A DNA stretch of 64,000 nt from Geobacter sp. UBA2189 (GCA_002328035.1 DCVL01000039.1:26798-90797); one strand, 5' to 3'. Counted from the first letter of the stretch, positions 36,001-43,856 are shown. Notes: a model not told the origin generated them from the sequence alone. Translations and numbers: made by a program.

Positions 36001-36064
36001 GGTTGTTTTTAAAGATGCTTCAGAGCAGGCAATCATAGTAATTGACAATCAAAACCCAATATAG
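33014..36064 (+). CDS. Membrane PAS-GGDEF-EAL-CBS-GGDEF cyclic-di-GMP protein
   Basis: 1016 residues. Two membrane helices (~33-55, ~62-85), a PAS domain (~105-215, FEISPIGIAVIRQPDN), a first GGDEF domain whose active site has decayed (LEKEKLGV in place of GGDEF), an EAL phosphodiesterase domain with EALARWKHPELG, IDDFGTGFSSL and VVAEGVETEEQ (~405-650), a CBS-like pair (~680-810), and a second GGDEF domain (~820-1000) whose site reads IGGDDFIII, close to the active form. It may therefore both make and break c-di-GMP, with the CBS pair as a nucleotide sensor. It lies 28 bases before mgsA. Confidence 0.88.
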   Translation: MRSEVIETAIAPSNQTLSSFFGKSLNLSPASIAVTFALLGTGWVLATCLFLNANLIGIISPFKLHIIFATTFVLLSAAALYFLIREYSTSISISRDLITKVFEISPIGIAVIRQPDNLILLANLRFETLSGYSLQELIGRSTTDLKLWSCAEEWLKFTERIRDKEAIEGFESTFRRADGKLFPGIITARQFSFMEQPCTLAFIEDTTEQQQSADQIEELTHYDAITGLPNQKLLTERLNHLITISNREGRGLAVLVLSLARCPQAINSLGHEICDEIMRTLAKRSREKLRETDTLAVLEKEKLGVILPMMENERDLLPVVTKLLDSISEPIELDEAEFQLHAHIGIAIFPSDGRTSEVLQKHAHLAMTQAQKQTDENSFQFYAEEMNKTTNEQLQIESSIIKGIRNGEFFVCYQPQFNSDGTRLVGMEALARWKHPELGMIGPDKFIPVSESNGTIVPLGEQIMELALTNCQNWRQNGFPELTVSVNVSPRQLKNRQFIDKLKQLLVLTGLPPEYLSIELTESVLLEHSDENTEQIFRLKELGVKLAIDDFGTGFSSLTHLKFLPVDIIKIDRTFVSELENNLDDRAIVTAIIAMAQSLHLKVVAEGVETEEQHRLLCELGCDSMQGYLFGKPMDRPSFEQFLDNRQTHLFSATGLKEKKTEIVLKSDHIQVPFQEDRLLQHVTDITLKIPPLTPGDRLNTALDRFQTEKTLQVLPVVNQERVIGILNRSEFIEEQVVGRIGYAFHINHSKKVRDLMQPVPLVIDSEATIEEAATALHGKFGSMRLENICVARCGIYQGVLDVRTLLEGITALNLKLAKGANPLTGLPGNESIQREITRRLESGLPFEIAYIDIDNFKPYNDFYGFERGDMVIRVVGDILKDHDDSLLPGTKTGNFCGHIGGDDFIIITTSGNATALSRQVIMEFNRRLPVLHGSSDYTKGQYTSLNRKGELEVFNLLSLSVGVISTLRLKDPSYPRLASMASEVKKMAKEIKGSSVVFKDASEQAIIVIDNQNPI

Positions 36065-36091
36065 CTTTCCGAAGATATTAGAGGGAATACC

Positions 36092-36556
36092 ATGAACTAT
36101 CAGATCATTAACATGCAGGGTCGGAAGCGTATTGCACTGGTGGCACATGACCACAAGAAACGGGATCTATTGGAATGGGCACGTTTTAACCGTGCTATTC
36201 TTGTTGAGCACGATCTATACGCAACAGGGACGACCGGAGCATTACTGTCAGAGAAACTTGAACTTCCTGTGACCCGCCTTCAAAGCGGCCCACTTGGTGG
36301 AGATCAGCAGATTGGGGCCATGATTGCTCAAGGGGAGATTGATTTTGTGATCTTCTTTTGGGATCCGCTTGAACCGCAGCCACACGACCCTGATGTTAAA
36401 GCACTTTTGAGGATAGCTGTTGTATGGAATATCCCTGTTGCCTGCAACCGATCAACTGCAGATTTTATGATCTCATCATCGCTGATGCATGATCCTTACG
36501 AACGTCTTTTACAGGATTATGAGGAGTACAAAGAGAGGTTAAAGAACAAGGCATGA
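36092..36556 (+). CDS. mgsA: Methylglyoxal synthase
   Basis: 154 residues. RIALVAHDHKKRDLLEWA at the N-terminus, ATGTTG near 50 (phosphate loop), SGPLGGDQQIGAMIAQGEID near 70 with the catalytic Asp, and FFWDPLEPQPHDPDVKAL near 95 are diagnostic. Converts dihydroxyacetone phosphate to methylglyoxal and phosphate. AGAGGG precedes the ATG. Convergent with the cytochrome operon. Confidence 0.96.
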   Translation: MNYQIINMQGRKRIALVAHDHKKRDLLEWARFNRAILVEHDLYATGTTGALLSEKLELPVTRLQSGPLGGDQQIGAMIAQGEIDFVIFFWDPLEPQPHDPDVKALLRIAVVWNIPVACNRSTADFMISSSLMHDPYERLLQDYEEYKERLKNKA

Positions 36557-36599
36557 TTCAGTAGAAAATCAACTTTTAAAAAAATCAAGCTTAAACAGG

Positions 36600-36935
36600 C
36601 TATTTTGCCTTGTCATCATTTATATGCAACTGGCAGTGCATGCAACGTCGAACCGGCAGAAAAGACATGCCGCGCATATGGAAATACTGACCACAAACCG
36701 GACAACGGGCAAGAGCCAGATACATAGTTACGGCAAATAGCAATAATACCCAGACGGAAAATGTAATGGCCATACAGCGCAATGTCGGTGAAATCTGATT
36801 AGCAATCAGCATAAGAGGCATATAGATAATAACCGTAGCAAAAAAATATAGCCTGCGTCTGCGGATCTGTTTAAGTCCTGAAGTATCAATGGCTGCTCCA
36901 ATTTCCATATCAAGTTCTGTAGAGCTGTTGTTCAT
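36600..36935 (-). CDS. Small membrane protein with Cys motifs, 111 aa
   Basis: Two membrane helices (LYFFATVIIYMPLMLIANQI and a following one) and a C-terminal cytosolic part with CPVCGQYFHMRG and RRCMHCQLH, two CxxC pairs that could bind zinc. It is the last gene in the direction of the cytochrome operon, 80 bases after the cytochrome b gene, and may belong to it. No known family recognised. Confidence 0.65.
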   Translation of the reverse strand: MNNSSTELDMEIGAAIDTSGLKQIRRRRLYFFATVIIYMPLMLIANQISPTLRCMAITFSVWVLLLFAVTMYLALARCPVCGQYFHMRGMSFLPVRRCMHCQLHINDDKAK

Positions 36936-37015
36936 ATCTGCTCCAATCTCCCCCGAGGTATATCAAGGTGACAAGAGAACCCCTCCTGCTTGCCACCCTG
37001 ACATTATGCCTGTTC

Positions 37016-37720
37016 CTAATTCTTGGACACCTGAGAATGTGCTGATATTTCGTGTAAATCCGTTGCATGATGTTCATCATCATGATGATGCTCAACCTTT
37101 TCCCAGCCAGTCCACATCGGCTTGAAATAAGCGAGTGGGGTTGAACCTAGTGTTGCAAGATAAACATGTGTCAGCAAAAAGGCTCCCAGAACACAAGCAA
37201 GCAGAAAATGGAGTATTACAAGGATCTGCAACCCACCAATCATAAGAAGTATCTGCCGAAGCGGTCCAATATTAAGAAGCATGATACCTGTAAGACTTAC
37301 AAGCGGTACTATAACAAACATGATTGCAAGATAGGCTGACTTCTGCATTGGATTGAATTTACTGTCGGGGGTTGCATGGAACGGAGCTGATGCACCCTTG
37401 AAATATCCCCAGAAATAGTAAAAAACCTGTTTAATTAATCCGTTGGACAACTCATCCATCTTTGGAACATAGATATTTGTCAATGCGCCAGACACCCATT
37501 TGTAATAGAAGAACCAGAAAGAGAACGATAAGGCTACAACTATCCCTGCTGTATTGTGCAGCAAGATTGCCGATCTGTAACTTCCGCAGATTGTTATATA
37601 TTCCGGAAATCTAATCTGCGCACCTGATATGATCAGGGTTACAATTCCAAATGCGTTTAGCCAATGCCATATCCTTACAGGTGTTGGCTGAAGATAGATA
37701 TATTTTGATTGGGATTCCAT
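37016..37720 (-). CDS. Cytochrome b, CbcB-like subunit of a quinol:cytochrome c oxidoreductase
   Basis: 234 residues, four or five hydrophobic helices. TPVRIWHWLNAFGIVTLIIS at the N-terminus, LLHNTAGIVVALSF and ILHFLLACVLGAFLLTHVYL supply His residues for two b hemes, as in the prokaryotic cytochrome b561 / formate-dehydrogenase gamma fold. The C-terminus carries a His-rich tail (VEHHHDDEHHATDLHE). Five bases separate it from the heptaheme cytochrome gene. By arrangement it resembles CbcB of Geobacter CbcBA, which takes electrons from menaquinol at low potential; the assignment is from memory of that locus. Confidence 0.82.
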   Translation of the reverse strand: MESQSKYIYLQPTPVRIWHWLNAFGIVTLIISGAQIRFPEYITICGSYRSAILLHNTAGIVVALSFSFWFFYYKWVSGALTNIYVPKMDELSNGLIKQVFYYFWGYFKGASAPFHATPDSKFNPMQKSAYLAIMFVIVPLVSLTGIMLLNIGPLRQILLMIGGLQILVILHFLLACVLGAFLLTHVYLATLGSTPLAYFKPMWTGWEKVEHHHDDEHHATDLHEISAHSQVSKN

Positions 37721-37725
37721 GACTG

Positions 37726-38817
37726 TTACTCCTTTTTCCTGTTTTTTCTGGTTAAAAAGCGGAAGAACCCATGCCCTACAGGCATAACCAGACCACCGGC
37801 AAGGATTGCAACGCCCAGTATATTCAAGATGCTATTCCTTGAAGAACCCATCATGTAGAAATCCGGTATTACATTAAGCGAAGCAATGTCATCCCCTTTT
37901 TCAATATCCATCTGTCTGAAAGTTCCGTCCGGCTTTGGCAAGACCAGTTTGCTTACCTGTGCCGCACTGGGGCCAGACGCATGACATAAGGTACAGTTCA
38001 GACTTTTGTCAGATGTCTGAAAGGCATGAGTAGTTTTGGAAGGGGTCAAGATAGCCTTCAGATATAGATCCTTGTTTGATGGATTACGATTAAAGGCCTT
38101 TAACTCTTCAATAGAAATATAATTGTCCAGATTCTTATCCACCAGCTTATGAATATCATCAGAATTAGTTTTATTTTTCAGATATTCAAAATCAGCTATC
38201 AGAGGAGTATTATTTGAAATGTTAGAGTTACGACGAGCAATGTAAACGGACATTACAAAGTTTTCTGCTTTGGTGTGACAGGTTACACATGAGATTGAAC
38301 CAAGATGCAGATCAGTCTGCGGTAACCACTGTGCGTGTGTTGCAGATATTTTCATCTGGTTATGACAGTTAGTACATGTAGAATTCAGCTCCAGAGCATA
38401 AACTTCACCAGCTTTATGGGCAGTGTGTGGATTATGACAACCACTGCAGTTTGGTACACTTATTGAGTGCTTGCTTATGGAGTACTCCGTGGAAATATCC
38501 TTGTGACAATCAGCACATGTTGTTGTCATGGTTACCTTACCACCACTGCCTGGATGGTTGTCAGGTACGCTGTTGTGGCAGGTTTTACAACCGATCTGGG
38601 CATGCGTGGTATGCTGAAACACCTTACCATTTATCAGCCTGTTATCGCCTACAATTTTCTTGTTATTATGACATTTCAGGCAATCTTCATTCTTTGCAAC
38701 AGAATCTCCAAATGAAAAACCTGGATCTGCCTTTACAAGCTGTGGCATAAAGCCAAAGGCAACAGCAACAGCTGATATCGTTAGCGTTTGCCTTATTAAC
38801 TGATTTTTTGAATACAT
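37726..38817 (-). CDS. Heptaheme c-type cytochrome, CbcA-like
   Basis: 363 residues with a signal peptide (cleavage near VKA, residue 30). Seven CxxCH heme sites: residues 46-50, 77-81, 101-105, 124-128, 148-152, 177-181 and one near 275. An EF-hand-like stretch (DKNLDNYISIEEL) lies before the last heme. A C-terminal membrane anchor (NILGVAILAGGLVMPVGHGF) leaves a short basic tail inside. Seven hemes plus an anchor next to a cytochrome b gene match CbcA of Geobacter, part of a bc-type quinol oxidoreductase used near the lower energy limit of Fe(III) reduction. Confidence 0.85.
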   Translation of the reverse strand: MYSKNQLIRQTLTISAVAVAFGFMPQLVKADPGFSFGDSVAKNEDCLKCHNNKKIVGDNRLINGKVFQHTTHAQIGCKTCHNSVPDNHPGSGGKVTMTTTCADCHKDISTEYSISKHSISVPNCSGCHNPHTAHKAGEVYALELNSTCTNCHNQMKISATHAQWLPQTDLHLGSISCVTCHTKAENFVMSVYIARRNSNISNNTPLIADFEYLKNKTNSDDIHKLVDKNLDNYISIEELKAFNRNPSNKDLYLKAILTPSKTTHAFQTSDKSLNCTLCHASGPSAAQVSKLVLPKPDGTFRQMDIEKGDDIASLNVIPDFYMMGSSRNSILNILGVAILAGGLVMPVGHGFFRFLTRKNRKKE

Positions 38818-38853
38818 CAGTTTTTCCTCCTTTCAGGAACAGGCTACTATTTA

Positions 38854-39090
38854 TTAGTGGGCTTTATGCTCTTTCTTTAAACGAGCTTTTTCTGCTGTCA
38901 TTTCCGAATCTTCATTCATCTTGCGAATTAATGGAAAAACCTGGACAAGAATAATCAGTCCACATGCTGCCAAAAACGCCCATACAACAAAGTTTGACGC
39001 TCCTCCACGATCCGCTGTTGCAGCAACTGCTGGAACCACCATTGCACTTAATGCCGCCAAAACCATAATTGCTTTTTTAAATACTAACAT
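38854..39090 (-). CDS. Small single-helix membrane protein of the cytochrome operon, 78 aa
   Basis: A signal-like N-terminus (MLVFKKAIMVLAALSAMVVPAVAA, quoted only in outline) is followed by one membrane helix (FVVWAFLAACGLIILVQVF) and a charged cytosolic tail (KARLKKEHKAH). It lies between the pseudo-receiver gene (two-base gap) and the heptaheme gene. Possibly an assembly or accessory subunit; no family known. Confidence 0.72.
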   Translation of the reverse strand: MLVFKKAIMVLAALSAMVVPAVAATADRGGASNFVVWAFLAACGLIILVQVFPLIRKMNEDSEMTAEKARLKKEHKAH

Positions 39091-39092
39091 GG

Positions 39093-39539
39093 CTATACTC
39101 CTTCTATTAAATTTTGGTCTTGCTGATTATTTACCAAACTATTTTCGTTTTCATCACGTTCTGCAGCCTTAATTGCACAAATTGCAGCCTGTTTGATTTC
39201 ATCCCTGTCTTCTGCATCAACAGGCCTTAGAGCATAGTAGAAAATCCCTTCCTTTCTGATTTTTTGAACTGCCGGAAGTGATGCTTCATCAGATACCAGA
39301 ATAACCGCTAGATGCTGATTACATTTCTTCAACAGGCGAACCAGATCTACCAAATCTATTTTGTTGTCAAAATCACCACCCAAAAGAACAACTGGCGTCT
39401 TTTTTTTCAAAATATTGCTGATAACATGTACTGTAGATGTCGTAGTTTCTACTTGATACCCCGCACCGGACAAACTGGTAGAGATATCTCTTAAAAATGC
39501 TGTATCTTTATCAGCCACCAGAATATTTCTTGTTTCCAT
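39093..39539 (-). CDS. Stand-alone pseudo-receiver domain protein
   Basis: 148 residues with the CheY fold pattern: NILVADKDTAFL at the N-terminus, PVVLLGGDFD near 50-58, VILVSDEAS near 85 and YYALRPVD near 105. The phospho-acceptor Asp position (after LL) is Gly54, the acidic pair is broken (D10-K11) and the conserved Lys is replaced by Arg. Phosphorylation by the usual route is therefore unlikely. It is the second gene of the cytochrome operon. The first gene's stop lies 21 bases upstream. Confidence 0.75.
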   Translation of the reverse strand: METRNILVADKDTAFLRDISTSLSGAGYQVETTTSTVHVISNILKKKTPVVLLGGDFDNKIDLVDLVRLLKKCNQHLAVILVSDEASLPAVQKIRKEGIFYYALRPVDAEDRDEIKQAAICAIKAAERDENENSLVNNQQDQNLIEGV

Positions 39540-39560
39540 TGCATACCTCGTTTTGTTGCA

Positions 39561-39815
39561 TTATTTACGTGTCGCTTCTTTACCTCTCAAAACGCCAACC
39601 TCTCTGACACTCAAGGAAGTTGAAAGCAAGCTTGGGAGTACCTGCAAAGTAATAATTGCGCCCAGAAAGACCAGAAATACACTTGATACCATCTCCGGTT
39701 CCATTGCTGTTTTGTCCAAAACTGAGAACATTACGATTCCTGAAATAACCAGGATAAAAGTAAGCATTTTTTCCAGTTTTCTTATCGAATTTTTTATTCT
39801 GATTAGAGTTTCCAT
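39561..39815 (-). CDS. Small two-helix membrane protein, first gene of the cytochrome operon
   Basis: 84 residues from ATG 39815, which has AAGGAG seven bases before it. Two membrane helices (MLTFILVISGIVMFSVL; VSSVFLVFLGAIITLQVLPS) with a basic N-terminus. A longer open frame to 39860 runs into the sigma-54 promoter and is rejected. No family recognised; it may be a subunit or a regulator of the cytochrome complex. Confidence 0.72.
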   Translation of the reverse strand: METLIRIKNSIRKLEKMLTFILVISGIVMFSVLDKTAMEPEMVSSVFLVFLGAIITLQVLPSLLSTSLSVREVGVLRGKEATRK

Positions 39816-39854
39816 TATTATCTCCTTCAGATCTTGATTAATATAGCTATGTAT

Positions 39855-39872
39855 TTGCAATCATAGTGCCAA
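39855..39872 (-). promoter_or_regulatory. Sigma-54 (-24/-12) promoter of the cytochrome operon
   Basis: Minus strand TTGGCACTATGATTGCAA: GG, exactly 10 bases, GC, with the full TGGCAC and TTGCA consensus halves. The predicted transcript start is near 39846, 30 bases before the first ATG. It is the best RpoN promoter match in the window and lies next to genes for two NtrC-type activators. Confidence 0.88.
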
Positions 39873-39957
39873 AAAATAATTTCAAAAAATAATCATGTAT
39901 ATACAATATGTTAAGAAATTTATAGTAAGGAATCTACCACTTAATAGATATCAGGTG

Positions 39958-40013
39958 ATTGATGCATCAATAAATCTTCAATAGCCATAAACTACTGAAA
40001 TATCTGGATATTT
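39958..40013. promoter_or_regulatory. Two palindromes, candidate enhancer sites for an NtrC-type activator
   Basis: ATTGATGCATCAAT (39958-39971) is a perfect 14-bp palindrome, and AAATATC-TG-GATATTT (39998-40013) has perfect 7-bp arms. Their centres lie 41 bases apart and about 95 and 136 bases upstream of the -24 element, the usual place for activator binding. Confidence 0.5.
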
Positions 40014-40087
40014 ATTAAGTAAACCAATTTGACAGTTTATTCCTGCCAAACAGGACTTGTACTGCAAAAGAAGAAATTGAGGGGAAA

Positions 40088-41503
40088 TTAGCGTTGGAGT
40101 GGAATAGAATGTTTCTTAAGCAGGGCATATAGGCGTGAAGTAGAGAGACCAGAAATTTTACAGGCTTCTGTGACATTATAATCTGACAGATTCATCAGAT
40201 CCTGAAGGTATTTTTGTTCTGCTTTTACATAGATTGAATCCCTGTAATCAGAAAGCTGCGGAAGTGATTCAACTGAAAACTGATCAACTGTTCCTTCAGT
40301 CTCTTCCTTCTGCATCATCTGTTGTGTCACTTCAATCCTTATTTGCATTGGCAGGTGTTTCGGAAAAAGCACCGGCTCATTCCGTGCTACTGCAATGGTG
40401 CGCTCAAGAGTATTTACAAGCTCTCTCACATTGCCAGGCCAACGGTACAACATAAGCATCTGCAAGAACTCAGGAGAAAAATCCTTAGGCAGTACATTAT
40501 ATTGAGCAGATATACGATCAGCATGGTGACGGGCTAAAAGTGGGATATCTTCGGTTCGTTCAGATATAGGCGGCAACTCTATAATAAAAGTACTTATCCT
40601 AAACAATAGATCTGAACGGAATGTCCCTTCCTGCACCATCCGTCGAAGATTACGGTTAGTTGCCGCAACCAGCCTGAAGTTACTTTCCAGCTCTCTACTG
40701 CTTCCAATGGGCCTGAAACGGTGTTCCTGCAAAACCCGAAGAAAGACTTTTTGCAAAGAAAGTGGCATTTCTCCAACCTCATCCAGAAAAAGGGTTCCTC
40801 CGTTAGCCTGTAGAATCAAACCTTCCCTTGATTGATCAGCGCTGGTGAATGAGCCCTTTTCGTGGCCAAAAAGAATTCCTTCAATAAGATTGTCAGGCAT
40901 GGCCGCACAATCAACTACTACAAATTTTTTGGTTTTCCTATCACTGGCAAGATGCACCGCTTTTGCAAACAGTTCTTTGCCCGTTCCTGTATCACCGGTT
41001 ATCAGAACGCTTGCATCACTTATCGCCGCCTGAGTAACAAGATCCAAGCAACTCCTAAGCCGGCTGCTGTTGCCGATAATTCCCTCTTTCTTAAAGTCCA
41101 GAGTTTTTGTATTCGAACAAGCAGACATCTTCTGCTCCCTGTATTGAAGGGCGCGCAGCAGCGACAGGGTTATCTCCTTAACAGAGGCTCCTTTTTCTAT
41201 ATAATCCCAGGCTCCACACTTTATAGCCATTTCTGCACCGTGCGGATCACCGAATCCGGTGATAATTATAACCTCTGGAGCATCAGGATTAGCCAATAAT
41301 TGTTGGATACAGTCCAGTCCGTTTCCGTCAGGCATATTTACATCAAGAAAGATCACATCAAAAGACTGAGTCTGGTTTTTTAGCAACCCTGCAGCCAGGG
41401 TATCAGCGCAGGCGGTCTGATGCCCTTTTTGTTGGGTAACAATAGATAACGACTTACACATAAGGTGATCATCATCTATTATCAAAATGTTAGCCATTAG
41501 CAA
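40088..41503 (-). CDS. NtrC-family sigma-54 response regulator (BccR-like candidate)
   Basis: 471 residues. Receiver domain (ILIIDDDHLM, phospho-acceptor in FLDVNMPDGNG, IEKG with Lys), AAA+ sigma-54-interaction domain with Walker A GDTGTGKELFAKAVH near residue 168 and Walker B GGTLFLDEVGEMP near 235, then a C-terminal Fis-type helix-turn-helix (NVTEACKISGLSTSRLYALL). The loop that contacts sigma-54, normally GAFTGA, reads GSFTSA. It lies directly upstream of the cytochrome operon and overlaps the hybrid kinase gene by seven bases. In Geobacter the activator of cbcBA (BccR) is encoded in this kind of position. Confidence 0.9.
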   Translation of the reverse strand: MLMANILIIDDDHLMCKSLSIVTQQKGHQTACADTLAAGLLKNQTQSFDVIFLDVNMPDGNGLDCIQQLLANPDAPEVIIITGFGDPHGAEMAIKCGAWDYIEKGASVKEITLSLLRALQYREQKMSACSNTKTLDFKKEGIIGNSSRLRSCLDLVTQAAISDASVLITGDTGTGKELFAKAVHLASDRKTKKFVVVDCAAMPDNLIEGILFGHEKGSFTSADQSREGLILQANGGTLFLDEVGEMPLSLQKVFLRVLQEHRFRPIGSSRELESNFRLVAATNRNLRRMVQEGTFRSDLLFRISTFIIELPPISERTEDIPLLARHHADRISAQYNVLPKDFSPEFLQMLMLYRWPGNVRELVNTLERTIAVARNEPVLFPKHLPMQIRIEVTQQMMQKEETEGTVDQFSVESLPQLSDYRDSIYVKAEQKYLQDLMNLSDYNVTEACKISGLSTSRLYALLKKHSIPLQR

Positions 41504-43821
41504 GTTCCTTTGGAATTCTGGTTTTCAAGGACTTTTCTTATAACTGAAGCCATCTCATGTCTCTCAAGCGGTTTTATTGCCAGTTCTGATATATAATCTG
41601 CAATCTGTCCGTTCTCATCCGAACCATAACTTGAAGTTGGATCATAGCCTGTACAGAGAATTATAGGCATGCCAGGTCTGATTTCAGCCATCTTCTTGGC
41701 AAGCTGAATGCCATTCATCTCAGGCATCGCTTGGTCTGTTATTACAAGATTAAATTTTTCATGATCTGTTCTGAATAGCTCTAACGCAAGAACAGGATTA
41801 GTCCTCGATGTCACCTCATACCCAAGCTGCGTTAGCATCAGCTCCGTACTGAAGACGAGATTCTCATCATCGTCAACCAGGAGAATCCTTTCATGCTTAG
41901 CTTCAGCAGCATTTTTTCTTATCTCATTTGGTTTCTTCTTTTGCTCTCCAGTTATAGCTGGCAGATAGACATCAAACTGGGAACCGTGGCCAACCACACT
42001 CTTTACACTTATAGCTCCACCCATCTTGGATATGATTCCATGGATTACAGAAAGTCCTAACCCAGTACCTTCAGTTTGTCCTTTTGTGGAAAAGAATGGG
42101 TCAAATATCTTTTCAATCGTATCCTCATTCATACCATGTCCATTGTCGCGGACAGTCAGACGCAGATAACTTCCTGACACTATATTTACAAAACCAGAAA
42201 CAGCTTGCTGGTCAAGAACACAATTATCAAGTAAAAGCTCCAAGACCCCGTGCCCCTGACCTCTCATTGCATGAATCGCATTTGTGCAGAGATTCATCAC
42301 AATCTGGTGTATTTGAGTAGGATCGGCAAATACTGAATTTATCTGCTGCTCTATCTGTAAACGAATTTCAATTGATGGAGTAAGTGTAGATCGTAGCAGT
42401 TTGAGACACTCTTTAACGATAAGATCAACCTTTACCTCTTGCCGTTCCTGTTCGGTCTGGCGGCTGAAGGTAAGAATCTGCCTTACCAGCTCCTTGCCTC
42501 TCTGCCCTGATTTAAGTACAACCTCAAGAAGCTCCTTAAGACTGCTCCCTTCTTCTGCAGTATCGAGCGCCATTTCCGTACAGGTAATAATTGATGCCAA
42601 TGCATTATTGAAATCGTGGGCAATACCACCGGCAAGTATCCCTATTGCTTCCATCCTTTGTGCACGCCTTAATTGACTTTCCAACTGCATCTCATGAGTA
42701 ATGTCACGAACCATGCCAACATAATTGATGACATTTTCATTTTCATCTGTAAGAGTCCATGTAGTCAAATCCAGCTCAAGTACTGCACCATCCCTTCGAG
42801 CATGCTGAAAATGATAAGCAAGATACTGCTCTTTTTCTGAAATTTTTTCCAAGATTGCCTGACATATCCGTCTTTCACTTATGTCGCTTTCTAGTGAATT
42901 AACATTTCTACCTATAAGTTCCTCTGCAGGTATGCCTGATATCTTTTCAGCAGTAGGATTCACATATTGAATAGTTCCATTATTATCAAGCAGGAAAAGT
43001 CCTGAGCGCATCTGAACAATTACCGATTCAAGCAACTGACGTTTTTTCTCTGTCTCCTTCTTCTCTGCAGCAACTCTAAGTGAAGATATCCCATATGAGA
43101 GATCACTTGCCAGATTTGATAAAAGAGTTACTTCCTCTTCATCAAAAATATCCTCTCCTGCAGAATAGATCATCAGGGCTGCAAAGGTATGGCCATGATT
43201 ACTGAGCGGAAGAAATATTGATGAACAGAAGCCTTGCTGCATACAACGGATTCTGCATAACTCACAAGTTGCGTTCTTCTGAATATGCTGTAAAACAACG
43301 GGCTTTCCTGTCTTTATTGCAGTTTTTATAGGCCCATGTCCAAGGTCTTTGTTCATACAGGTGGATTTGAATACATCAACAAATTCACGATTTTCGCCCC
43401 ACCCGGCAACTGGAGTTATAGTTCGCTGTTCGTCATCCGCAGCAAGTCCTACCCAAGCCATGCGATAGCCACCAACCTCTATAAAGATTCGGCAAATTTC
43501 ACTCATTAACTGCTGTTCATCGACTGCTCTAATCAACGCTTGGTGGCATTCGGTATAGGCCTTCAAAGAACGGACAAGGCGATTTAATGGTTTGATTTCA
43601 TCAACACAGCTTTTTGTTTTGGTTTTTGACACAACAAGGTATAGCAACCATGAAGATACAATTACAAATATTGCACTATATGTCTCAACGGCATTAAGGT
43701 CTTTTTCAAGAACCAGATTATAAATAATAATTCCAATGTTTAGGACAAACCATATACCTCCAATACATGCATAGAATAGAGCAATCTTCATCGGCCTAAA
43801 ATTGGATATAAAACATTTCAT
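41497..43821 (-). CDS. Hybrid sensor kinase: 2TM-GAF-PAS-HisKA-HATPase-REC
   Basis: 774 residues. Two membrane helices (~12-35, ~48-65), a GAF domain (~92-255), a PAS domain (~270-390), HisKA with phospho-acceptor His in AGGIAHDFNNALAS near 405, HATPase with GTGLGLSVIHGIISKMGG near 595, and a C-terminal receiver with LVDDDENL, VITDQAMPEMNG and AIKPLE. The GAF domain holds an unusual Cys group: C186, C189, C193 and C199 in CELCRIRCMQQGFCSS. It could bind an iron-sulfur cluster or heme, or act as a thiol switch. It overlaps the downstream regulator gene by seven bases. Confidence 0.9.
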   Translation of the reverse strand: MKCFISNFRPMKIALFYACIGGIWFVLNIGIIIYNLVLEKDLNAVETYSAIFVIVSSWLLYLVVSKTKTKSCVDEIKPLNRLVRSLKAYTECHQALIRAVDEQQLMSEICRIFIEVGGYRMAWVGLAADDEQRTITPVAGWGENREFVDVFKSTCMNKDLGHGPIKTAIKTGKPVVLQHIQKNATCELCRIRCMQQGFCSSIFLPLSNHGHTFAALMIYSAGEDIFDEEEVTLLSNLASDLSYGISSLRVAAEKKETEKKRQLLESVIVQMRSGLFLLDNNGTIQYVNPTAEKISGIPAEELIGRNVNSLESDISERRICQAILEKISEKEQYLAYHFQHARRDGAVLELDLTTWTLTDENENVINYVGMVRDITHEMQLESQLRRAQRMEAIGILAGGIAHDFNNALASIITCTEMALDTAEEGSSLKELLEVVLKSGQRGKELVRQILTFSRQTEQERQEVKVDLIVKECLKLLRSTLTPSIEIRLQIEQQINSVFADPTQIHQIVMNLCTNAIHAMRGQGHGVLELLLDNCVLDQQAVSGFVNIVSGSYLRLTVRDNGHGMNEDTIEKIFDPFFSTKGQTEGTGLGLSVIHGIISKMGGAISVKSVVGHGSQFDVYLPAITGEQKKKPNEIRKNAAEAKHERILLVDDDENLVFSTELMLTQLGYEVTSRTNPVLALELFRTDHEKFNLVITDQAMPEMNGIQLAKKMAEIRPGMPIILCTGYDPTSSYGSDENGQIADYISELAIKPLERHEMASVIRKVLENQNSKGTC

Positions 43822-43856
43822 TTATAGCACCATGTTTTCAGAGAATCTCTTAAGCT

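Noticed and set aside
39816..39860. Upstream extension of the first cytochrome-operon gene to 39860
   Set aside because: The start codon would be part of the sigma-54 promoter; ATG 39815 has AAGGAG.
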